This document shows positions 8,367-18,197 of a stretch of 64,000 nucleotides of DNA, one piece after another. Under the pieces are notes generated by a model. The model worked only from the letters and a program-made list of their open reading frames with translations, was not told the origin of the DNA and did no database searches. The position numbers were made by a program, and so were the translations under genes. The first letter of the stretch is position 1. Each line of letters begins with the position of its first letter. The DNA comes from JBAXTZ01 sp037129925 (lineage in GTDB: Bacteria; Bacillota; Negativicutes; JBAXTZ01): the NCBI GenBank assembly GCA_037129925.1, contig JBAXTZ010000012.1, positions 14,639 to 78,638 on the forward strand, read 5' to 3'.

Positions 8367-9530
8367 TCAATCAATTTTTCTAGTGCCGGAGCCGATTGCC
8401 GAAATATAAAATTCCGCTTTCAATCCGATACGTTCAAAATATTTTTCGCCCACCACAGTAATAAAATCATCTAGCGCCGCAGTTTTCACCAGTGCAATGG
8501 CACAACCACCGAACCCGGCTCCAGTCATTCGCGCGCCGATACATTCTTTGTGATTCAGTGCTTCTTCGACAATGGTATCCAATTCAATTCCGGTTACCTG
8601 ATAATAATCTTTGAGCGATTGATGTGAAGCGTTCAGCAAGTCTCCAAAATAGGTCAAATTATTTGCTTTTAGCGCCTCAACCGCATCTAAAACCCGACGA
8701 TTTTCCGATATCGCGTGCAATGCGCGTTTCCGAAGAATTGGATCGACAATTGATTTTAATGCTAAGTCCGGCGTTGCCTGGCACAGATTGGCAATCGTAC
8801 CGTCGCGTTTTTTTATACAATCAAGGGCTGCATCACATTCCGCTCGACGTTCGTTATATTTGGAATCGGCTAATTCGCGGCGTTTGTTGGTATTCATAAT
8901 CACCAAACTATAATCGCCTAACGTCAATGGCGCATACTGATACTCGATAGTCGCGCAATCCAGCAATATCGCCCGATCGGCTTTCCCCATTGCTACAGTA
9001 AACTGATCCATTATTCCGCAATTTACTTTGATGAAATTATTTTCAACTTGTTTACAATCTTTTGCCATCTGCACGCCGTCAACTTCTAAACCGGCTAATG
9101 ACATAATTAAATAATACATCAACGTTTCAAGAGCAGCCGAAGAAGACAGTCCGGCTCCATCCGGCAGCGAGCTGCTAAACAAAATATCGCAACCGCTGAC
9201 CGCGACACCGCGATCAATTAATAATTTGACAACTCCTTTGGGATAATTACCCCAGCCGTCTTGTTCGTTGTTTACGATTGCGGCATCTATATTGATTATT
9301 ACTTGTCCATCAGCGTTTAACGACCGCATAATTATGTTGCGGTCAAGACGCTTACGAACAATCGCCGTTATTCCCAAAGTCAATGCCGCCGGGAAAACGT
9401 ATCCACCGTTATAATCGATGTGTTCACCGATTAAATTAACCCGACCTGGTGAAAAGTATTCCTGAATAGCCAAATCGCTGTCGCCAAAGAACTCAATGAA
9501 TTTCAGCCTTAATTCCTGAGTATTCATCAT
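8367..9530 (-). CDS. galK: Galactokinase GalK
   Basis: GalK phosphorylates galactose at C1. The 387 residues contain the GHMP-kinase signatures PGRVNLIGEHIDYNGGYVFP (28-47), the glycine-rich LPDGAGLSSSAALE and the C-terminal GARMTGAGFGGCAI. Of the ATG pair at the start, the first has AAAGGA at a good distance. It lies between galT and galE. Confidence 0.96.
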   Translation of the reverse strand: MMNTQELRLKFIEFFGDSDLAIQEYFSPGRVNLIGEHIDYNGGYVFPAALTLGITAIVRKRLDRNIIMRSLNADGQVIINIDAAIVNNEQDGWGNYPKGVVKLLIDRGVAVSGCDILFSSSLPDGAGLSSSAALETLMYYLIMSLAGLEVDGVQMAKDCKQVENNFIKVNCGIMDQFTVAMGKADRAILLDCATIEYQYAPLTLGDYSLVIMNTNKRRELADSKYNERRAECDAALDCIKKRDGTIANLCQATPDLALKSIVDPILRKRALHAISENRRVLDAVEALKANNLTYFGDLLNASHQSLKDYYQVTGIELDTIVEEALNHKECIGARMTGAGFGGCAIALVKTAALDDFITVVGEKYFERIGLKAEFYISAIGSGTRKID

Positions 9531-9551
9531 TATAAATCCTTTCCAAAAAAT

Positions 9552-10541
9552 CTATTGATTATATTTACTGACAAATTCAGCATACGCTACGCGTAAATTT
9601 TCTACGGTGTCTTCGACAGCCACCGGGTTACAAGCCGCCCAAGCGCCCATCTCCGAACCAGCGTAATATTTTACCTTATGTGCTTCGCGAAGCGGCGGAT
9701 AAAACTCAATATGAAAATGAAAATATTCATGAGCCTTGCTATATTCCGGCGAATTAACCGGAGTTTGGTGAATACACATCATATAGGGAAATAGTTTGTC
9801 AAACATTGTATCCATCGCTCCGGTAATGTTTCTTAACATTACCGCTAAATCCAATCGCTCAGCTTCGTTTGCTTCTGGCAACGCGCCGAAATGGCGTTTG
9901 GACAAAATAAATACTCCGTACGGGTAGTCGGTAAAAAACGGCAGGTAAGCGATAAACGAGTCGTTTTCGGCAATGATGCGCTTGCCGGCTGCTAATTCTT
10001 CCCGATTCATTGCGCACATTAAGCACTCGCAATTATCCGCATAGTACTGCTGACAACTATCAAGCTCAACGGCCAATTTTTGCGGTATCCAGCTATAGCC
10101 GTAAATTTGGCCGTGAGGGTGCGGCATTGTTACGCCAACTTCCTCGCCGCGATTTTCAAATTCAAAAATATATTTAATCTTGGCATCTTTGGAATACTCG
10201 CTGAATCGTTCCGCCCATAAATCTACCAACTTTTTTATATGCGCTACCGGCAGTTGCGGCAAAGTAATGTTATGCTCCGGTGAATATAGTATTACTTCAC
10301 ATTTGCCGTAGTTTTCGACAACTGGATACAATTTTGTTGACAAACTTTCTGGAGTTTCCGGAGATTGTGTCAATGCCGGAAAATCATTTGGATACACCAA
10401 CACATCATATCCTTCATCCGGGACCTTTCCCGAACCAGGACAAAACGGACACCAGTTTTTGGGCAAGTGCGGTCGCCCTTGACGGTTGCTTGCAACCATC
10501 GTCCATGTGCGAAGTAGCGGATTCCAACGAAGTTCAGCCAT
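9552..10541 (-). CDS. galT: Galactose-1-phosphate uridylyltransferase GalT
   Basis: GalT transfers UMP between UDP-glucose and galactose-1-phosphate. The 329 residues include the zinc-binding CPFCPG near 32 and the active-site MPHPHGQIYGYSW near 140, where the second His is the nucleophile. The length fits the HIT-superfamily GalT type 1. It opens galT-galK-galE and lies 12 bases after the PLP-enzyme gene. Confidence 0.95.
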   Translation of the reverse strand: MAELRWNPLLRTWTMVASNRQGRPHLPKNWCPFCPGSGKVPDEGYDVLVYPNDFPALTQSPETPESLSTKLYPVVENYGKCEVILYSPEHNITLPQLPVAHIKKLVDLWAERFSEYSKDAKIKYIFEFENRGEEVGVTMPHPHGQIYGYSWIPQKLAVELDSCQQYYADNCECLMCAMNREELAAGKRIIAENDSFIAYLPFFTDYPYGVFILSKRHFGALPEANEAERLDLAVMLRNITGAMDTMFDKLFPYMMCIHQTPVNSPEYSKAHEYFHFHIEFYPPLREAHKVKYYAGSEMGAWAACNPVAVEDTVENLRVAYAEFVSKYNQ

Positions 10542-10553
10542 TGTTCCTCCAAA

Positions 10554-11507
10554 TCAATTAATAATGTTCATTTGTTCAAGCGCAAATATACCATTAGCGC
10601 CACCAGTATGCCAAAACAGAACCCGACTGGCCTTGGAAATGACTCCGGTCTTAATAGCCTGCAATATAGCGGCAAACGCCTTGGCAGTATAAACGTGGTC
10701 AAGCATTATTCCTTCGCTCTGCAACAAAGTTTTTAACGCGGTCATGCATTCCACAGTAGCTATTCCGTAGCCTCGACCAATAAAGCTGTCGTCAATATCC
10801 GTCTGAGCACAACGATATTCAGAGTAATCGCTAATAAAATTGTTGGCAAGCGCTGCCGCTTGGATATTTGATGCTAAAACCGATATACCTCGCAACCGGT
10901 CTAAGCAACCAAACTTTTCCAAACCGACTGCAAGACCGGCGTAAGTCCCCCCAGAACCGACTGCCACATAATGCGAGTCAAAGCACTTGATATACTCCTG
11001 ACTATTGACTTCTTGTACTGCATCAATATATCCGCGAACAGTCAACGCTGTCGAAGCACCTAGTGGCACAATATATGGTTTTTTGCCAAGCGTTTGTAAT
11101 TCTGATTTAAGCCGTTCCAGCGCCAACGGTAATTCATCTAGTGAAACCTTTCCCAAGTATTTAACCGTTATATCAGAAAGCGAGTTGAGTAAGTTATTTG
11201 CTTTGAGTTGAATATTATCCGGATCGCACATGTAGGCCGCAACGCTGTGCAAACCCAGCCGATTTGCTAATGGAATTCCGGCGCGAATCATGTTCGATTG
11301 CGGACCACCGGCGAATATCAATGTATCCGCCTTTTTTCTCAAAGCATCGGCAAACAAATATTCAAATTTCCGCAACTTATTACCACCCAGCATAAAGTCA
11401 CCGGTAAGATCATCGCGTTTAATCCAGATTTCAACATCCAAAGCTGAACTCAAATTGTCTAAAAACTGTAACGGTGTTGGCGAATTAATCAAAGATAATT
11501 TTTTCAT
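10554..11507 (-). CDS. PLP-dependent ACC deaminase/D-cysteine desulfhydrase family protein
   Basis: This 317-residue fold-type II PLP enzyme has GGNKLRKFEYL (about 42-52), whose Lys should hold PLP, then FAGGPQSNMIRA, a phosphate-binding VGSGGTYAGLAVGL, and HTGGANGIFAL at the C-terminus. Family members deaminate 1-aminocyclopropane-1-carboxylate or desulfhydrate D-cysteine; sequence alone does not settle which. Its place directly before galT is unexplained. Confidence 0.85.
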   Translation of the reverse strand: MKKLSLINSPTPLQFLDNLSSALDVEIWIKRDDLTGDFMLGGNKLRKFEYLFADALRKKADTLIFAGGPQSNMIRAGIPLANRLGLHSVAAYMCDPDNIQLKANNLLNSLSDITVKYLGKVSLDELPLALERLKSELQTLGKKPYIVPLGASTALTVRGYIDAVQEVNSQEYIKCFDSHYVAVGSGGTYAGLAVGLEKFGCLDRLRGISVLASNIQAAALANNFISDYSEYRCAQTDIDDSFIGRGYGIATVECMTALKTLLQSEGIMLDHVYTAKAFAAILQAIKTGVISKASRVLFWHTGGANGIFALEQMNIIN

Positions 11508-11601
11508 AAACTTTCCCTAAACAAATCCCACTTCAGATTAATATTTATTTATAGTACAATTCGACATAAAAGCAAAACATCCTGCAATATTACAAAATAT
11601 A

Positions 11602-12426
11602 TTATTGATTTCGATACGAATTTATTTCCTGTTGGTCAAATAACCAGACAAAAGCCTCACCAAACCGCCCCGCCCAAGCCGATTCATGATGAGTGCTATC
11701 CTTCTCGATTACCAATTTTAATTCAGCTTCCGGAAAACCAATTTTCTTTAGTGTACGATTGGCAGCAATTACATTATCGGCATACTTTTTAGATAGCCGT
11801 TTAGACTTATGAACTTCATTAGTGCCGACATCGTTATATATTTTCATCGGATATTTTCGCGAAAAGTCAGTCATCTCATTCCAGCCGATACCCATTGCCG
11901 GTGAAAACGATGCAATTTTCCCGAAAACGTTTTGAAATTTCAGACCGATATACAAGGAAATCAGACCACCCATTGAGCTACCGCCGATACCGGTAGTCTC
12001 GCGAAATGGTAAAGTTCGAAAATTCAGGTCAATGAATGGTTTTAGTGAGAATATGATAAATTCAGCATATTTGTCGGCTTCCATTCCCGGCATGTATTCG
12101 CGTTGGCGTAACGTACTGTTTTCGACAGCAACAACTATCGCGCCGTCATGAAAGCCGTGTTTGGAGTACATATCTAGCGTTTCATCAACATACCACTCGC
12201 CGGAACACGAAGTTGCCGGATCGAACATGTTTTGACCGTCATTCATATATAGCACCGGGTAACGCTTAGCCATTGCAATGTCATAATCCTTTGGTAAATA
12301 AATCCAAATTTGGCGTTTGCGTTTTAACTGAGGCATGGGAAAGTTTTTAATAATTTTTACTTTCCCACAAATCTGGTGTTTCTTTTCGTCGTTTTCAAAT
12401 GCTTCATACCAATCCATTATTTTCAT
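11602..12426 (-). CDS. Alpha/beta-hydrolase, esterase-D/enterochelin-esterase-like
   Basis: This 274-residue predicted cytosolic esterase has the nucleophile elbow GGSSMGGL near 144 and the preceding YPVLYMNDGQNMFD typical of the putative-esterase family. A catalytic His is likely in DSTHHESAW near the C-terminus. The ATG at 12426 has GGAG 5 bases upstream. The longer in-frame extension runs through a terminator hairpin, so I reject it. The substrate is unknown. Confidence 0.82.
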   Translation of the reverse strand: MKIMDWYEAFENDEKKHQICGKVKIIKNFPMPQLKRKRQIWIYLPKDYDIAMAKRYPVLYMNDGQNMFDPATSCSGEWYVDETLDMYSKHGFHDGAIVVAVENSTLRQREYMPGMEADKYAEFIIFSLKPFIDLNFRTLPFRETTGIGGSSMGGLISLYIGLKFQNVFGKIASFSPAMGIGWNEMTDFSRKYPMKIYNDVGTNEVHKSKRLSKKYADNVIAANRTLKKIGFPEAELKLVIEKDSTHHESAWAGRFGEAFVWLFDQQEINSYRNQ

Positions 12427-12464
12427 ACTGTCTCCACTTTCTTCCCGGCTTTTGCGCAACAACA

Positions 12465-12488
12465 AACAGGCTGCATATGCAGCCTGTT
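12465..12488 (-). terminator. Perfect 12-bp inverted repeat downstream of nfnB
   Basis: An uninterrupted palindrome (aacaggctgcat mirrored) is followed on the minus strand by TGTTGTTG, a weak T-rich tract. It lies 20 bases after the nfnB-like stop codon and 38 bases before the esterase ATG, so it probably ends the C1/Nfn operon. Confidence 0.7.
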
Positions 12489-12508
12489 AAATCTACTTGG
12501 ATATTCTA

Positions 12509-13888
12509 TTAGTTTTTTAGGTATTCGTCAATCGCAACCGCGGCGTTTTTTCCGGCGCCCATGGCCAAAATAACTGTCGCTGCCCCAGTTACGATGTCAC
12601 CGCCAGCAAATACTCCCGGTCGGGATGTCGCGCCGGATTGTTCATTAGCAACAATATAACCCCATTTATTGGTGTCTAAATGTGGGGTTGTTTGCTGAAC
12701 CAGCGGGTTCGGACCTTGACCAATTGCCATTACCACTATATCAACATCCAGCATAAAATTTGAATCCGGAACGGTTATCGGTCGCCGTCTTCCCGAGGAA
12801 TCCGGTTCACCCAATTCCATACGGATACATTCCATACCGGTCACCCAGTTAGTCGAGTTTCCGACAATCTTGAGCGGCGCGCATAAAGTCATTAGTTCTA
12901 CACCCTCTTCGACAGCGTGATGGGTTTCTTCAACCCGCGCCGGCATTTCCGCCTGAGATCGGCGATAGACAATATATACTTTCTCGGCACCCAATCGCAA
13001 TGCTGTCCGCGCGGCATCCATCGCGACATTGCCGCCACCGACAATTGCCGCTCGCTTGCCAACGAAAATCGGTGTGCGATTTTCCGGAAAACTATAGGCC
13101 TTCATTAAATTACTACGAGTCAAAAATTCGTTTGCTGAATAAACACCGTTGAATTGTTCGCCAGGTATTTGCATGAAATACGGCAACCCTGCTCCCGTTC
13201 CGATAAAAACAGCTTGGAAATTTTCTTCATTCATCAATTCGTCAATAGTCACTGTACGTCCGACGACGCAATTAGTTTCGATAGTAACACCAAGCGCTCG
13301 CAAATCGTTGATTTCAGCTTGGACAATCGCTTTTGGTAAGCGGAATTCAGGAATTCCGTACATCAGAACACCACCCGGCAAATGCAACGCTTCAAAAATC
13401 GTCACCTCGTAGCCTAGCTTTGCCAAATCACCAGCGGCAGTTAACCCAGACGGTCCAGAACCAACTATCGCAATCTTTTTCTTGTTAGTTGCAGCGCTTT
13501 GCGCATCTCTGGCCTGCGAATTATCAGCTGCAAACCGCTCTAAACGCCCGATCGCGACCGGTTCACCTTTGATCCCCAGTACACAGTATTTTTCACATTG
13601 TACTTCTTGTGGACAGACCCGACCGCAAACTGCCGGCAATGAATTGACTGTTTTTAACTCGATATAGGCACCATCGACATCGCCAGTTTTTAAACATTCA
13701 ATAAATCTAGGGATATCTACACCGACTGGACAACCTTTACGACAAGGTTCGTTTTTGCATTTCAAACACCGTGCCGCCTCAATTTTCGCAGTTTCCAAAT
13801 CGTAACCAAGAGCGACCTCTTCAAAGTTTTTTGCACGGATTTGCGGTTGCTGTTCTGGCATTGGTTGTTTTTTCATTTTATCGATCAT
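12509..13888 (-). CDS. nfnB: NfnB-type subunit (gltD-like FAD/4Fe-4S oxidoreductase)
   Basis: This 459-residue protein is homologous to the small subunit of glutamate synthase. It has the N-terminal cluster cysteines RCLKCKNEPCRKGCPVG (about 39-56), a second set CGRVCPQEVQCEKYC, the FAD fold GSGPSGLTAAGDLA near 144 and an NADPH fold VGGGNVAMDAARTAL. It sits directly after a PyrK-like FAD/NAD subunit, and no glutamate-synthase large subunit is present. I therefore call it the B subunit of NADH-dependent ferredoxin:NADP oxidoreductase (Nfn), which reversibly bifurcates electrons between ferredoxin, NADH and NADPH. A sulfide dehydrogenase (SudA) is the alternative. Confidence 0.85.
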   Translation of the reverse strand: MIDKMKKQPMPEQQPQIRAKNFEEVALGYDLETAKIEAARCLKCKNEPCRKGCPVGVDIPRFIECLKTGDVDGAYIELKTVNSLPAVCGRVCPQEVQCEKYCVLGIKGEPVAIGRLERFAADNSQARDAQSAATNKKKIAIVGSGPSGLTAAGDLAKLGYEVTIFEALHLPGGVLMYGIPEFRLPKAIVQAEINDLRALGVTIETNCVVGRTVTIDELMNEENFQAVFIGTGAGLPYFMQIPGEQFNGVYSANEFLTRSNLMKAYSFPENRTPIFVGKRAAIVGGGNVAMDAARTALRLGAEKVYIVYRRSQAEMPARVEETHHAVEEGVELMTLCAPLKIVGNSTNWVTGMECIRMELGEPDSSGRRRPITVPDSNFMLDVDIVVMAIGQGPNPLVQQTTPHLDTNKWGYIVANEQSGATSRPGVFAGGDIVTGAATVILAMGAGKNAAVAIDEYLKN

Positions 13889-13912
13889 AATAAAAACCTC
13901 TTCGAATTTATT

Positions 13913-14749
13913 CTACTTATCCAGTCCAATACGACATTCATGCTCATTCATTTCAGCTTCCTCGGCGTTAAACATTTTTAGTCGCGCCATTAAATTATCG
14001 AAATCCACCAAATGAGCATCGAATTCCGGACCGTCTACGCAGGCAAATTTTGTCTCATTATTAACAATTACTCTACAGCAACCACACATGCCGGTACCAT
14101 CGACCATTATCGGATTCAAACTTGAGACAGTTTTCACTCCATAACCACGTGTTAATTCAGCTATCGCCTTCATCATAATAACCGGACCGACTGCGATAAC
14201 TAAATCAATTTTCATACCGCTGTCGATTATTTCTTGCAAGACATTAGTTACTAACCCTTGACGACCAACTGATCCGTCATTGCTGGCTACAAAATATTCA
14301 TCTGAAACCGCGCGTATTTCATCATCATAAAATAGTAGATCCTTAGTTCGAGCTCCGATAATCGATATTACGTGATTTCCGGCTTGTTTCATGCCGCGAG
14401 CAATCGGATAAACTGCGGCAATACCAGTTCCACCACCAACGCAGACCACATTACCAAAATTCTCTAAATGAGTTGGATGTCCAAGCGGACCGACGAAATC
14501 AGCCAGCTTGTCGCCGATTTCCATTTTGCCCAGACGTTTTGTAGAAACACCTAGTTCCAAGGCAACCATCGTAACAGTTCCGCGTTCACGGTTAAAGTCG
14601 GCGATTGTCAACGGCACACGTTTATCAACATCATCCACACGAAAGATTACGAATTGTCCGGGTTGTGCCTTTGCTGCAACTCGAGGGGCGAAAATTTCAA
14701 ACAATTTGGTGTTGGAATTAAGTATCCTTTTGTCTACGATTTTAAACAT
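13913..14749 (-). CDS. nfnA: NfnA-type subunit (FAD/NAD-binding, 2Fe-2S)
   Basis: This 278-residue protein is related to the PyrK/SudB family. It has an N-terminal FAD barrel (residues about 1-100, with PGQFVIFRV), an NAD-binding GGGTGIAAVYPIARG and the C-terminal 2Fe-2S motif DGTGMCGCCRV...FACVDGPEFDAH. The pairing with the gltD-like subunit gives the NfnAB architecture. The start at 14749 has AAAGGAG upstream and overlaps the end of metF by 8 nt, which ties the complex to the folate operon. Confidence 0.87.
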   Translation of the reverse strand: MFKIVDKRILNSNTKLFEIFAPRVAAKAQPGQFVIFRVDDVDKRVPLTIADFNRERGTVTMVALELGVSTKRLGKMEIGDKLADFVGPLGHPTHLENFGNVVCVGGGTGIAAVYPIARGMKQAGNHVISIIGARTKDLLFYDDEIRAVSDEYFVASNDGSVGRQGLVTNVLQEIIDSGMKIDLVIAVGPVIMMKAIAELTRGYGVKTVSSLNPIMVDGTGMCGCCRVIVNNETKFACVDGPEFDAHLVDFDNLMARLKMFNAEEAEMNEHECRIGLDK

Positions 14750-15608
14750 TATTACTCCTTTGCATACATCGACTGAAAATATTTTTGGCAACACTTGGAC
14801 GGTTCATACAATACAAGTGCACTCCGGAGACATTATTTCCAAGTAAATCATCAATTTGTTTTGCAGCATAGTCAATTCCGGCTTTTTCCATTTCCAACGG
14901 GCGGTCACCATACCGGGCAACTAATTTGGAAAGTTCCTGCGGTACCGATACGCCACTCAGTTTAATTATTCGCAACAGCGATTTACCATTCAGCACCGGC
15001 ATTATACCCGCAAAAATAGGCTTTCGAATATTGTGCTTTTGCGCCAGTTCCAAGAGATTGTAATAAAAATTGTTGTCAAAGAACAGCTGCGTAATAAAAT
15101 AGTCTGCACCGCTATCTGCCTTCAATTTCAAATAATTCATTTCCGTGTTGACATTTTTCGTATCACTATGCCCTTCCGGATAGGCGGCGGCGCCGATGCA
15201 TAAAGCAGAATTTTGCTTGAGATAGGCAATAAAATCACTGGCATATCTGAACAAACCGCTATTTGAAACTCCTTCAGGCAAGTCGCCACGCAACGCCAAA
15301 ATATTATCGATATTAAATTTGCGAAAACTTTCAATTACCAACGCTGCATCGGCGCGTTCGGTTCCGATACAGGTATAGTGTGGCAACGGCAGTAACTTGT
15401 TATGGTTCAAGATTCTTTTTGCGACATCAATAGTTGTTTTTGCCGTCGAACCAGCCGCTCCATAGGTTACACTGATAAAATCCGCGGGCAGTTCAGCTAG
15501 CTCATCTATTGTATCATAAATAGTGCTAATTTCAACATCTGGTTTAGGCGGAAATATCTCCAGAGAGAGTATTGGACGGTTATTTTTGAATAATTCAGTA
15601 ATTTTCAT
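14742..15608 (-). CDS. metF: Methylenetetrahydrofolate reductase MetF
   Basis: MetF reduces methylene-THF to methyl-THF, the last step of the methyl branch of one-carbon flow. The 288 residues form a TIM barrel with the early SLEIFPPK motif (14-21), SVTYGAAGSTA near 46, ALRGDLP near 104 and TQLFFDNNFYYN near 171. No separate MetV subunit lies next to it. Its ATG shares one base with the fhs stop (TAATG). Confidence 0.93.
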   Translation of the reverse strand: MKITELFKNNRPILSLEIFPPKPDVEISTIYDTIDELAELPADFISVTYGAAGSTAKTTIDVAKRILNHNKLLPLPHYTCIGTERADAALVIESFRKFNIDNILALRGDLPEGVSNSGLFRYASDFIAYLKQNSALCIGAAAYPEGHSDTKNVNTEMNYLKLKADSGADYFITQLFFDNNFYYNLLELAQKHNIRKPIFAGIMPVLNGKSLLRIIKLSGVSVPQELSKLVARYGDRPLEMEKAGIDYAAKQIDDLLGNNVSGVHLYCMNRPSVAKNIFSRCMQRSNNV

Positions 15609-17266
15609 TAAAACAACCCGGTAATTACGCCATTAGCATCGATGTCCATTTTTTCTGCCGCCGGTCGTTTGGGCAGTCCGGGCATTGTCATAATATTGCC
15701 GCAAATTGCCACAACAAATCCGGCACCGGCGGACAAGCGTATTTCACGTACCGTGATTGCAAAGCCGCGCGGACTGCCGATTTTCTTTTCATCATCACTA
15801 AAAGAATACTGAGTCTTGGCGATACAAACTGGTAATTCGGAAAAACCGAGTTCAGTTAACTCAACAATCGATTTCTCCGCCTGAGCTGTAAATATTACAT
15901 TGTCAGCCCGGTAAATTTCATGGGCAATAGCCGCTATTTTTTCTTTTATCGGCAAATTAACCTCATATAGCAATTTAAACGGCGATTGTGTTTCAATAGC
16001 TGCTGCAACCAGCCGCGCCAGTTGAATTCCACCGGCTCCGCCCTTCTCCCAGACTTCCGATAGCGCCACACCTACTCCATGCTTTTCACAAATCTTCGAA
16101 AGCTCATCGAGTTCTTCAGCGGTATCTGAAGGGAAAGCATTTATCGCCACGACCACAGGTACACCAAACTTTTTAATGTTTTCAATATGCTGAAGTAAAT
16201 TACCGATTCCGCCACGTAGCGCAGCGACATCAGGAACGGAAAGCAGAGCTTTTGCCACACCGCCATGCGATTTTAGCGCCCGCACTGTTGCCACCAGCAC
16301 TGCCGCCTCGGGCTTTAATTTGCCATAGCGACACTTTATGTCAAAGAATTTTTCCGCCCCGAGATCGGCGCCGAAACCGGCTTCGGTTATTACAATATCC
16401 GCCAAATCCAAGGCTAAATTAGTAGCTGATAAACTATTGCAACCGTGTGCAATATTAGCAAACGGTCCGCCATGAATAAATGCCGGCGTTCCTTCCAAGG
16501 TTTGTACTAAATTGGGTTTTATTGCATCCTTAAATAGTAATGTTATGGCTCCGGATACATTTAATTGTTTGACGGTTATCGGCGTACCCGTATAAGTATA
16601 ACCAATTACTATTTGTTCGACGCGGTGTTTGAAATCACCAAGATTAGCTGCCAAGCACAATATTGCCATTAATTCCGAAGCCACAGTAATGTCGAATCCG
16701 GCTTCGCGAGGAACACCGTTTATCTTTCCGCCCAATCCGGTTATCACATCGCGGAGCGCGCGGTCATTCAAATCCACAACCCGGCGCCAAGTAACCCGGC
16801 GCGGATCAATACTTAATTCGTTGCCATGATGAATGTGATTATCGATAACTGCCGCCAGTAAATTATGCGCGGTAGTAACCGCGTGCAGATCACCAGTAAA
16901 ATGCAGGTTGATGTCCTCCATTGGCACTACCTGAGCGTAGCCGCCCCCGGCAGCTCCGCCTTTCATGCCAAAACAAGGTCCGAGACTGGGTTCGCGCAGC
17001 GCAATAGCTGTCTTGTAACCCAATTGGCTAAAAGCATCGCCTAGTCCGACTGTTGTAGTCGTTTTTCCCTCACCGGCTGGAGTCGGATTGATCGCTGTAA
17101 CCAATACCAATTTACCGCGCTTGTCGGAAACAATATTTTTCGGATCAATTTTCGCTTTATATTTTCCATAAAGCTCTAACTGGTCATCGGATATATTCAA
17201 TTTTGCAGCAATTAATCGAATGTCCTGTAGTTTGGCGTTTTGTGCTATTTCAACGTCTGATTTCAT
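15608..17266 (-). CDS. fhs: Formate-tetrahydrofolate ligase
   Basis: Fhs makes 10-formyl-THF from formate, ATP and THF, the entry of formate into the Wood-Ljungdahl methyl branch or into purine synthesis. The 552 residues are full length. The P-loop TPAGEGKTTTTVGLGDAF lies near 62 and the folate-site motif LHFTGDLHAVTTAHNLL near 119. It follows folD by 8 bases. Confidence 0.97.
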   Translation of the reverse strand: MKSDVEIAQNAKLQDIRLIAAKLNISDDQLELYGKYKAKIDPKNIVSDKRGKLVLVTAINPTPAGEGKTTTTVGLGDAFSQLGYKTAIALREPSLGPCFGMKGGAAGGGYAQVVPMEDINLHFTGDLHAVTTAHNLLAAVIDNHIHHGNELSIDPRRVTWRRVVDLNDRALRDVITGLGGKINGVPREAGFDITVASELMAILCLAANLGDFKHRVEQIVIGYTYTGTPITVKQLNVSGAITLLFKDAIKPNLVQTLEGTPAFIHGGPFANIAHGCNSLSATNLALDLADIVITEAGFGADLGAEKFFDIKCRYGKLKPEAAVLVATVRALKSHGGVAKALLSVPDVAALRGGIGNLLQHIENIKKFGVPVVVAINAFPSDTAEELDELSKICEKHGVGVALSEVWEKGGAGGIQLARLVAAAIETQSPFKLLYEVNLPIKEKIAAIAHEIYRADNVIFTAQAEKSIVELTELGFSELPVCIAKTQYSFSDDEKKIGSPRGFAITVREIRLSAGAGFVVAICGNIMTMPGLPKRPAAEKMDIDANGVITGLF

Positions 17267-17274
17267 CTAACCCC

Positions 17275-18144
17275 CTATACTAAATAGCCAAGCTTATCGC
17301 CGAAACGTTCGGCAGCCCGCACTGTATTATATAACAACATTGCTATGGTCAACACCCCGACACCGCCCGGTACTGGCGTTATCGCTGAAGCGATATTCAA
17401 TAGCTGCAAATAATCACAGTCACCAACTATTTTACCGTCGAGTCGGTTTATACCGACATCAATAACAATAGCGCCAGGTTTTATCATTGACGCGGTAATA
17501 TAATTAGGGCGACCGACCGCCGCAACGACAATATCAGCAGTTTTGGTTATTTCTGCTAAATTGTTCGTCTTAGAATGGCAAATAGTAACAGTGGCATTGG
17601 CTTCAAGTAATAACAACGCCATCGGTTTTCCGACGATATTGCTGCGTCCAACAACGACAGCGTGCATACCTTCTGGCTTGATGTCATAATAATCAAGTAT
17701 TTCCATAACTCCCGCAGGTGTGCAAGAAACAAATGAGTGATAGCCGCTAAACAAATTGCCGGTATTCAAAGCATGGAAACCATCCACATCTTTATCGGGA
17801 TCTATTGCTGCGATGACTGTTTGTTCGCGAATATGCTCCGGCAATGGAAGTTGTACTAAAATTCCATCTACCGACTTATCTTTATTCAGCATTCGTATTA
17901 ATGAAATTAAATCAGCTTCAACAGTAGTTGCCGCAAGATTTATCACATCGGAATCGATATAGTTTTCTACACAAGTTTTGTGCTTGCGATTAACATAAAT
18001 TTGCGATGCCGGATTTTCCCCGCACAAAATTACTGTGAGTTTTATTTTTCGCGAATTTTCGGCTTCGAAGCGTCTCGCTCTTTGACACACGGTTGTTAAT
18101 ATTTTCTCTGCAACCGGTTTTCCATAAAGTATTTTCGTTGACAT
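17275..18144 (-). CDS. folD: Methylene-THF dehydrogenase/cyclohydrolase FolD
   Basis: FolD is a bifunctional enzyme that links 10-formyl-THF and methylene-THF with NAD(P)H. The 289 residues contain IYVNRKHKTC (active-site Tyr and Lys), QLPLPEHI, DKDVDGFHALN, the nucleotide-binding VVGRSNIVGKPMALLL and PGGVGVLTIAMLL. It opens folD-fhs-metF-nfnA-nfnB. A terminator hairpin ends about 15 bases before the start codon. Confidence 0.96.
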   Translation of the reverse strand: MSTKILYGKPVAEKILTTVCQRARRFEAENSRKIKLTVILCGENPASQIYVNRKHKTCVENYIDSDVINLAATTVEADLISLIRMLNKDKSVDGILVQLPLPEHIREQTVIAAIDPDKDVDGFHALNTGNLFSGYHSFVSCTPAGVMEILDYYDIKPEGMHAVVVGRSNIVGKPMALLLLEANATVTICHSKTNNLAEITKTADIVVAAVGRPNYITASMIKPGAIVIDVGINRLDGKIVGDCDYLQLLNIASAITPVPGGVGVLTIAMLLYNTVRAAERFGDKLGYLV

Positions 18145-18158
18145 ATTATTCTCCGAAA

Positions 18159-18179
18159 CAAAAAACAGCCAACGGCTGC
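18159..18179 (-). terminator. Rho-independent terminator between ptb-like gene and folD
   Basis: The stem CAGCC-GTT-GGCTG is followed on the minus strand by a run of six T. It lies 18 bases after the upstream stop codon and so close to the folD Shine-Dalgarno that a separate folD promoter cannot fit between them. It may act as a partial terminator or attenuator. Confidence 0.75.
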
Positions 18180-18197
18180 TATTTGCTTATTTTGTTA

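Noticed and set aside
12509..13888. Glutamate synthase small subunit
   Set aside because: No large subunit is nearby, and a PyrK/SudB-like partner directly precedes it, which fits NfnAB.
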